A DNA stretch of 17,667 nt from JAYENY01 sp964563465 (GTDB lineage Bacteria; Patescibacteriota; Minisyncoccia; Minisyncoccales; PEYH01). The stretch's first letter is position 1. The number at the start of each line of letters is the position of its first letter. The DNA is taken from the NCBI GenBank assembly GCA_964563465.1, contig CAZLVZ010000011.1:1-17667 (forward strand). Direction: 5' to 3'. The notes under the pieces were generated by a model. The model ran no database searches. It had not been told where the DNA came from and saw only the letters and a list, made by a program, of their open reading frames with translations. Positions 13,618 to 17,667 of this stretch are shown in pieces. The position numbers and the translations under genes were made by a program.

Positions 13618-14517
13618 TCAATTGGGGATAACTATCTCTTCTTCTAATTCAACCCCGAAATTTTCTTTCACTTTTTCTTTTGCTAATTTGATTAAGCTTA
13701 AAACATCTTTTGCTGTTGCCCCTCCTAAATTTAAAATAAAATTACAATGTTTTTCGGAAATTTGGGCTTTGCCGATTTTCCTGCCTTTCAACCCACATTT
13801 CTCAATCAATTCTCCCGCAGAAAACTTCAATGGATTTTTAAAAATAGAGCCAGCGGAAGGAAGCTCCAATGGATGTTGTTCTTTCCTATAATCTCTATAT
13901 TTTTTTATCTGTTCTTTAATTTTATCCTTATTCTCTTTTTGTAATTGAATCTCTATTGAAAGAATAATCAGATTTCTATTTTTTTTAAAAATACTATCAC
14001 GATATCCAAATCCACAATCTTTTGCCTCGTAATTCTTAATTTTTGAAGTTAAAACATCTAATACCTCTATTGTCTTTACTATCTTAGACATTGATGAGTT
14101 AAAAGCGCCCGCATTGCCCCTCACAGCCCCACCTATTGTGCCTGGAATACCATTTGCCCATTCCATACCACTTAATTCAGCTTCTGTTGCGATATCAACC
14201 ATTGTGTGTAATTTTACTCCTGCGTCAGCATAGATTATATTAGCGTTTAATTCACATTTCGTATTTTCTAATTTTATTACTAAACCATCAAATCCCTTGT
14301 CAGAAAACAAAACATTACTCCCATTCGCTAAAATAAAAAAAGGCAGATCACATCGCTGGACTGCTTTAATTGCTTTAACAATATCTTCTTTGCTTTTGGC
14401 ACTAAAGAAATATTTGGCATTGCCCCCAATTCTGAATGTAGTAAATTGCGCTAAAGAAATGTTTTCTTCAACTTCTGATAGTAATTCCTTAATATTTGCC
14501 AATTTTTCATTTTTCAT
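13618..14517 (-). CDS. murB: UDP-N-acetylenolpyruvoylglucosamine reductase MurB
   Basis: MurB uses FAD and NADPH to make UDP-N-acetylmuramate, the second committed step of peptidoglycan synthesis. Motifs: TTFRIGGNAKYF, GSNVLFSDKGFDGLVIKL, MEWANGIPGTIGGAVRGNAG (FAD site), GYRDSIFK, SAGSIFKNP with the catalytic serine region, LKGRKIGKAQISEKHCNFIL and the closing VELEEEIVIPN. The open frame extends upstream to a TTG at 14649, but those extra codons run through a terminator hairpin and a structured RNA. I therefore place the start at ATG 14517, giving 299 residues, the usual size. The leader just before it is AT-rich with repeated GAAAA runs. Expression is probably governed by the RNA elements upstream. 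Confidence 0.93.
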   Translation of the reverse strand: MKNEKLANIKELLSEVEENISLAQFTTFRIGGNAKYFFSAKSKEDIVKAIKAVQRCDLPFFILANGSNVLFSDKGFDGLVIKLENTKCELNANIIYADAGVKLHTMVDIATEAELSGMEWANGIPGTIGGAVRGNAGAFNSSMSKIVKTIEVLDVLTSKIKNYEAKDCGFGYRDSIFKKNRNLIILSIEIQLQKENKDKIKEQIKKYRDYRKEQHPLELPSAGSIFKNPLKFSAGELIEKCGLKGRKIGKAQISEKHCNFILNLGGATAKDVLSLIKLAKEKVKENFGVELEEEIVIPN

Positions 14518-14541
14518 TTTCAACTTTTCAAATTCAACTAT

Positions 14542-14596
14542 GGGCCCCCGTCGGTTAACTCCAAAGAAATCTTTAGTGAGTGCGGCACGGAGACCC
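14542..14596 (-). ncRNA. Structured RNA in the murB leader
   Basis: On the minus strand GGGTCTCCGT (14596-14587) pairs with ACGGGGGCCC (14551-14542) over 10 bp, two of them G-U. Inside is a second hairpin with ACTC/GAGT (14581-14578 with 14561-14558) and AAAG/CTTT (14574-14571 with 14566-14563) around an ATTT loop. The block is far richer in G and C than its surroundings. It ends 24 bases before the murB ATG. It does not match any riboswitch class I can recall. It could be a regulatory leader or a separate RNA. Confidence 0.5.
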
Positions 14597-14602
14597 AGCT
14601 TT

Positions 14603-14631
14603 AATATAACAGATAGAATAAAAAAAAGCAA
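14603..14631 (-). promoter_or_regulatory. murB: Second promoter before murB, extended -10
   Basis: TTGCTT (14631-14626), a 17-base spacer and TATATT (14608-14603) preceded by TGT, fitting the TGnTATATT extended -10. The predicted start, 14596, is exactly the first base of the 10-bp stem of the structured RNA, which supports both calls. Confidence 0.5.
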
Positions 14632-14658
14632 AAAACCTCTAGTTTCCAAGAGGTCTTT
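14625..14658 (-). terminator. Rho-independent terminator between the ligase-type gene and murB
   Basis: ACCTCT (14654-14649) pairs with AGAGGT (14640-14635), extendable to about 10 bp through the flanking AAAG and TTTT, with loop TGGAAACT. T6-GC-T8 follows. It lies about 70 bases behind the stop codon of the 697-codon gene and about 50 bases after a strong internal promoter, so it can end either the long transcript or a short RNA. Confidence 0.8.
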
Positions 14659-14703
14659 CGCCGATTTGATTGAAGTCCCGAGTTGCCCCGGAATTCACTC
14701 ACT
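14625..14703 (-). ncRNA. Candidate small RNA or attenuated leader, about 75 bases
   Basis: A strong promoter predicts a start at 14703 and the terminator above ends the RNA near 14625, defining a short transcript. It opens with AGTGAGTG (14703-14696), followed by a C/G-rich part containing CCGGGGCAACTCGGG. A GTG-initiated 19-codon frame (VNSGATRDFNQIGERPLGN, stop in the terminator) is present but has no ribosome binding site. The 5' octamer is perfectly complementary to CACTCACT (14582-14575) in the murB leader, so read-through transcripts could pair the two. Confidence 0.45.
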
Positions 14704-14709
14704 GATTGC

Positions 14710-14738
14710 ATCCTATCAGAATATGTTTTATTTGTCAA
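14710..14738 (-). promoter_or_regulatory. Strong promoter at the end of the ligase-type gene
   Basis: TTGACA (14738-14733, a perfect -35), a 17-base spacer and TAGGAT (14715-14710) preceded by TGA, so the -10 is of extended type. It overlaps the last codons and the stop of the 697-codon gene and points toward the small RNA and murB. Confidence 0.7.
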
Positions 14739-16821
14739 CCTCTGTGGATTCGCTTATCCCTAAAATCGATTTAAGCTGTGGTTCTAATTCTGGAATAATA
14801 TTAATTGCCTCTTCTGCTTTTTTGATAGCTAAATCTTTCTCATTAATCATTTTTGCTAAATTTACTATATACAAATGAGAATAAGATACTCTTGGCTCCA
14901 AATCAACTGCCTTTTCTGCCAAAGCAATCCCCTCCTCATTTTTACCCAACATTGCTTTGCTTCTAGACAACTCCCAATAAGCATTTTGTTTTGTTGGCGC
15001 TAACCTTACTGCAATTTCTAAAACCTCTTCAGCTTTTACAACTTTATGCGCGTCAAAAAGGATGGCATATAGATTATAAATTTTTCCTAATATTAAATAA
15101 CTATAATAATCTAACGGCGATGATTTTATACTCTTTTCAAGTTCTCCAATAATAAGATCAAACTCCTCTTGAGAATGATTTTCTCCTTTTTGACTCTTGT
15201 TCATCAAATCAACTGCGAGATATGTCCTGTTTTGATATTTTCCCATCGGTGAAGAATTAAGCGCTTGTTTATACGCAAGCATTTTTTCTTCTGTATTTCT
15301 AGCTGTTGCTGTTTTTATTAGACCGGTCCCAGTTTTTGCCGGCTTGATTATAAAATTAGAGAAAGAATAAAAGAATAAAATTAAAATGATAAATGTTATT
15401 AATCTCTTTTTAGAATCAAATGTGACAACCTTGGTCCGAGTAGATTCTTCTGAATAAGTGGAAACGTTTATTAATCCAAGGGTCAAAAAAAGCATTAGAA
15501 AGCTTGCTGGCATATCAAATACAGTTAAATTCTGCGTAAAATGAGCCACTAAAATCGCTGTTGGGATAGCGGCGGCGCCAAAAATAATTCTTTTTTTGAA
15601 ATAACTCTTCCATAAAAGATAAAATGAAGAAATAAAGATTGACAAATATCCAAAAAGTCCAAGAATACCACCATCAACTAAGTTATCAAAAATAATATTA
15701 TGGGACTGGTCAAAGCGAGTCTCTCCCCCGCATTCTCCCAAGAAAAAACAAGGGTCAAAATTTTTGTTAAATATAACAGCAAAGTTTTGCGGTCCCCATC
15801 CGAGAATAGGTCTTTCCAAGAATCCTTTGCTTGCCATCTGCCAAAGTAAAGGCCTCGCCTTACCTCTTACATCAATAAGCTTTTGTTGAACAATGCTATT
15901 AGGAACACATAATAAGACGAGGGATGCTAAAAATATTATCATTGAAAAAATGAGAACAATTTTACCAATTTTTCTAAAATTTTTCTTTTTAATCTCAAAT
16001 GCCAACCACAAAAGTCCGATTAGACCCAATCCTCCAAAAAACGCAACTGTTGCCGCCTCTCCTCCGCTCATAAATAAAGCTATTGTCATCAATATTATTG
16101 CTGGGGGGAACAAAAATAAATAAAGATACTTTTGTCTTTTATCTAATCTTGAGCCGAATAAAAAATAAATCGCAAAATAAAGATTAAAAAGCAAATAAGT
16201 GGCAAAGAAAGAGCTATTGCCAAGAGTAGAACCATTTCTGGCAACAGACAAGTCATTAACTCCAAGTTTATCTATAAAAAAAAGAAAACAAGTTAATGTA
16301 GCGATTCCCACTGAAATGGCAAAAAAACGCAACCATATCTTTTTATCCTTAAAAACATTAGTCATGGTCAAAAATAATCCAAAAAGATGAAGCCATACTA
16401 AAAGACCCGACATCCTTTCAAATTTTGACCAAAAACTGCGAGAAGGATCGGCTCCAAAAATAGTAGATAGAGTTAAAATAACCAAAAAAATGCTTAAACA
16501 TAATAAAAGAGCATTTTTTTTAGGACGATATTTTTGAGAACGAATTGCCAAGATTAACCAAGAGAAAAATGCTATTTCTATAAGCCCCATTAGATATAAT
16601 CCCTTGGGTCCAACAAAGGGAAAGAAAAATTTGCCACTTACTATTAGCGGAGTAAGAAGCATTAGATAAACAGCCCAACGAATAATAAACAAACAAAAAA
16701 ATTCTAAGTTCGTTTTTTTTTCGTTTAAATTATGTTTATTCAAATATTTTTCAGAGGATTTATCTCTGTCCATCTCTCTCGTCTCCCGTCTTTGTTTTTT
16801 TTCTCTTGATTTCCTACCCAT
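14728..16821 (-). CDS. O-antigen ligase/polymerase-type (Wzy/WaaL) membrane protein with C-terminal TPRs
   Basis: This 697-residue protein has a very basic start (MGRKSREKKQRRETREMDRD) and about ten to twelve hydrophobic helices between residues 40 and 490. In a loop are the marks of the Wzy/WaaL superfamily: RGKARPLLWQMASKGFLERP (319-338), GWGPQNF (341-347), then DQSHNIIFDNLVDGG (371-385). These enzymes join or polymerise lipid-linked glycans at the outer face of the membrane. Residues about 560-690 are tetratricopeptide-like helices (EEVLEIAVRLAPTKQNAYWE, EEGIALAEKAVDLEP, AIKKAEEAINIIPELEP), probably for partner binding. The substrate glycan cannot be told; protein glycosylation is an alternative. 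The ATG is 6 bases after a TCTAAT box that overlaps the end of hepT. The last codons carry a promoter toward murB. Confidence 0.82.
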   Translation of the reverse strand: MGRKSREKKQRRETREMDRDKSSEKYLNKHNLNEKKTNLEFFCLFIIRWAVYLMLLTPLIVSGKFFFPFVGPKGLYLMGLIEIAFFSWLILAIRSQKYRPKKNALLLCLSIFLVILTLSTIFGADPSRSFWSKFERMSGLLVWLHLFGLFLTMTNVFKDKKIWLRFFAISVGIATLTCFLFFIDKLGVNDLSVARNGSTLGNSSFFATYLLFNLYFAIYFLFGSRLDKRQKYLYLFLFPPAIILMTIALFMSGGEAATVAFFGGLGLIGLLWLAFEIKKKNFRKIGKIVLIFSMIIFLASLVLLCVPNSIVQQKLIDVRGKARPLLWQMASKGFLERPILGWGPQNFAVIFNKNFDPCFFLGECGGETRFDQSHNIIFDNLVDGGILGLFGYLSIFISSFYLLWKSYFKKRIIFGAAAIPTAILVAHFTQNLTVFDMPASFLMLFLTLGLINVSTYSEESTRTKVVTFDSKKRLITFIILILFFYSFSNFIIKPAKTGTGLIKTATARNTEEKMLAYKQALNSSPMGKYQNRTYLAVDLMNKSQKGENHSQEEFDLIIGELEKSIKSSPLDYYSYLILGKIYNLYAILFDAHKVVKAEEVLEIAVRLAPTKQNAYWELSRSKAMLGKNEEGIALAEKAVDLEPRVSYSHLYIVNLAKMINEKDLAIKKAEEAINIIPELEPQLKSILGISESTEVDK

Positions 16822-16836
16822 AATGAGATTAGAATT
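16805..16836 (-). repeat. Direct repeat copy A: promoter and first codons of the ligase-type gene
   Basis: These 32 bases match 17588-17619 at 28 positions. The repeat covers the TCTAAT box, the 6-base spacer, the ATG and five following codons (MGRKSR here, MGKKSR there). The mntA-hepT pair lies between the two copies. Confidence 0.7.
16828..16833 (-). promoter_or_regulatory. TCTAAT -10 box, predicting a leaderless mRNA for the ligase-type gene
   Basis: TCTAAT ends six bases before the ATG at 16821, which would place +1 on the start codon, as for secD. The -35 candidate 17 bases up is a weak TTTATT. The same box and spacing recur in the repeat copy at 17616-17611. Confidence 0.4.
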
Positions 16837-17206
16837 AAGAAATTTCTTTTAATAAATTATCAATCTTTTCAGGAAATTTCAATGCTTGACAATAAATATT
16901 ATCAGCTATTTTTTGATTATAGGTATGAGCAACGAGATTTCTTGCCTTTAAATAGTCAAACCACTTTTTTGGGTCTTTAATCATATCCAATCTCGCCCCT
17001 TCTCTAATACAGCTCTTTGGACTTTTACAGTCAGAACCTTGGTCCCTAATATATTCCTGAACAAACTTCCAGCTAAGCTCAAAGGTAAATTCAAATCTTT
17101 GAATAGTGGCGTCTTTATGAATGTCGGTTGGCTTAAGAGAAGTTGCCTCCTTTAATCTTTTGTTTGCCTTGTTAAGGTCTTTAATTAAATTCTCTAATTT
17201 TGTCAT
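16835..17206 (-). CDS. hepT: HEPN-domain toxin, HepT-like (HI0074 family)
   Basis: The 123-residue protein is an all-helical HEPN-family protein of the kind often annotated as a nucleotidyltransferase substrate-binding protein. The ribonuclease motif R-x4-H-x-Y is intact: R89, H94 and Y96 in RNLVAHTYN. Earlier landmarks are the hydrophobic helix RFEFTFELSWKFVQEYI (37-53) and a Cys-containing loop SDCKSPKSCIREG. In studied MNT-HEPN systems the toxin cleaves RNA and is silenced when the partner adds AMP to the tyrosine of this motif. It starts five bases after mntA, so the two are co-translated. Its stop codon is 13 bases before the ligase-type ATG and overlaps that gene's promoter. Confidence 0.88.
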   Translation of the reverse strand: MTKLENLIKDLNKANKRLKEATSLKPTDIHKDATIQRFEFTFELSWKFVQEYIRDQGSDCKSPKSCIREGARLDMIKDPKKWFDYLKARNLVAHTYNQKIADNIYCQALKFPEKIDNLLKEIS

Positions 17207-17211
17207 TTTAT

Positions 17212-17508
17212 TTATAATTTTTTAATTTCTAATAGAGCGACTTTTTTAAAATCAGAAGAAACTAAAGAAAAATCTACTATATCTGCCTTATAGGGTATGT
17301 CTGATTCTTCTAACGCCTCTTCGATCTCTGCCAGAATATAGCCCGGCACCGCTTTTTTGCCCCAAATTCCAATATCGTAATCACTAAATTTTTTCGCTTT
17401 GTCGGTAACTCTTGAACCAAAAATAAAAACCTGATATTCTTTAAAATCTAAAAAGCGAGAAATAATCTCTTTTATCTCTTTTTCTATTTTTTCTGAAATT
17501 CCCGCCAT
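17212..17508 (-). CDS. mntA: MNT-family nucleotidyltransferase antitoxin, MntA-like
   Basis: The 98-residue protein is a minimal DNA polymerase beta-type nucleotidyltransferase. The active-site pattern GS-x10-D-x-D is complete: G31, S32, D43 and D45 in FGSRVTDKAKKFSDYDIGI. A third acidic residue is likely D76 in YKADIVDF. In characterised pairs such enzymes transfer AMP to the HEPN toxin and neutralise it. It precedes hepT by five bases. A probable promoter (TTGTTG-17-GATAAT) and a dyad TATTGT-N5-ACAATA lie just upstream, which would suit self-regulation. The start MAGISEKIEKEIKEII is supported by the position of these elements; no Shine-Dalgarno sequence is present. Confidence 0.88.
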   Translation of the reverse strand: MAGISEKIEKEIKEIISRFLDFKEYQVFIFGSRVTDKAKKFSDYDIGIWGKKAVPGYILAEIEEALEESDIPYKADIVDFSLVSSDFKKVALLEIKKL

Positions 17509-17513
17509 TAATT

Positions 17514-17530
17514 TATTGTCTTAAACAATA
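17514..17530 (-). promoter_or_regulatory. Inverted repeat between promoter and start of mntA, possible operator
   Basis: TATTGT (17530-17525) and ACAATA (17519-17514) are a perfect 6-bp dyad with a 5-base spacer, located from about the predicted transcription start to six bases before the mntA ATG. It is a natural place for repression by the toxin-antitoxin complex, or for a small RNA hairpin blocking initiation. Confidence 0.4.
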
Positions 17531-17535
17531 CTTAT

Positions 17536-17564
17536 ATTATCAAAATTTTATTATCAGACAACAA
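17536..17564 (-). promoter_or_regulatory. mntA: Probable promoter of mntA-hepT
   Basis: TTGTTG (17564-17559), 17 bases, GATAAT (17541-17536). The predicted start is near 17529, giving a leader of about 20 bases that contains the dyad described at 17514-17530. Confidence 0.4.
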
Positions 17565-17604
17565 TCTTGTTCACATTGTTCTCTTCCCTTGATTTCTTAC
17601 CCAT
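17554..17604 (-). pseudogene. Remnant copy of the 5' end of the ligase-type gene
   Basis: An ATG at 17604 opens MGKKSREENNVNKIVV and stops at 17556-17554. Its first six residues and its upstream TCTAAT box match the start of the 697-residue protein (MGRKSR). Only the beginning is shared; after the eighth codon the sequence departs and leads into the mntA promoter. It looks like a gene start stranded by an insertion or duplication. Confidence 0.45.
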
Positions 17605-17619
17605 AATTCGATTAGAATA
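17588..17619 (-). repeat. Direct repeat copy B, upstream of mntA-hepT
   Basis: Matches 16805-16836 at 28 of 32 positions. The distance between copies is 783 bases, and everything between them is accounted for by the start remnant, the mntA promoter region, mntA and hepT. Confidence 0.7.
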
Positions 17620-17667
17620 GAATAATGATTAACTTTACTATTTTTAGAAAAATAACTCTGTTTTCAG

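Noticed and set aside
14518..14649. Extended murB frame starting at TTG 14649, adding 44 residues with a hydrophobic start
   Set aside because: The extra codons translate a terminator hairpin, a T-tract and a paired GC-rich stem. MurB proteins begin near the ATG at 14517, so this is a read-through frame and not a membrane anchor.
14542..14703. Possible tRNA, tmRNA or RNase P RNA because of GC-rich pairing
   Set aside because: No cloverleaf, no TTCGA-type T-loop and no conserved tmRNA or RNase P motifs could be found. The paired block is only 55 bases.
14297..14878. 193-codon plus-strand frame
   Set aside because: It runs antisense across murB, the RNA region and the end of the ligase-type gene, has low-complexity Ser/Phe-rich translation and no ribosome binding site.

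Overview
The window reads as a chromosomal segment of a host-dependent, small-genome bacterium of the Candidate Phyla Radiation (Patescibacteria), probably of the Parcubacteria group. This is an inference from four things: AT-rich DNA with tightly packed genes; almost no Shine-Dalgarno sequences; a shortened RecJ and a SecA with an extra acidic loop in NBD1; and a membrane protein paired with a VirD4/HerA-like ATPase next to a sigma-region-4/HARE-HTH protein. No rRNA or tRNA is present to settle the taxonomy. All recognisable genes but one lie on the minus strand.

Layout by coordinate (minus-strand transcription runs from high to low). 1-341: a HicB antitoxin gene followed by a hicA reading frame that appears frameshifted and runs off the window. 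400-3191: pgk, a short recJ-like DHH phosphoesterase gene and rnhA, closely spaced; recJ and rnhA overlap by ATGA. 3192-3536: a non-coding stretch with small hairpin repeats and a 100-N gap flanked by an identical 55-base sequence, probably an assembly artefact. 3537-7521: a three-gene unit made of a sigma-region-4 + HARE-HTH protein, a membrane-anchored protein and a cytosolic VirD4/TraG-like ATPase. 7586-9855: secD-secF behind a promoter that predicts a leaderless secD mRNA. 10060-10497: the only plus-strand gene, an unrecognised 145-residue basic, Trp-rich protein with its own promoter, a perfect GGAGG ribosome binding site and a strong terminator. 10569-13543: secA and hpf, separated by a terminator. 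13618-14738: murB, preceded by a GC-rich structured region with two promoters, a terminator and a 10-bp-stem RNA. 14728-16821: a 697-residue O-antigen-ligase-type membrane protein with C-terminal TPRs. 16835-17508: an mntA-hepT (MNT-HEPN) toxin-antitoxin pair flanked by copies of the start region of the ligase-type gene.

Working together: SecA, SecD and SecF supply the export motor and its proton-driven partner; MurB and the Wzy/WaaL-type protein belong to envelope synthesis; Pgk is the only central-metabolism gene; RecJ and RNase HI act on nucleic acids; HPF parks ribosomes. The regions most worth following up are the split ATPase/membrane-protein unit, the double-promoter RNA region before murB, the direct repeat around mntA-hepT, and the promoters that place transcription starts on or next to the start codon.
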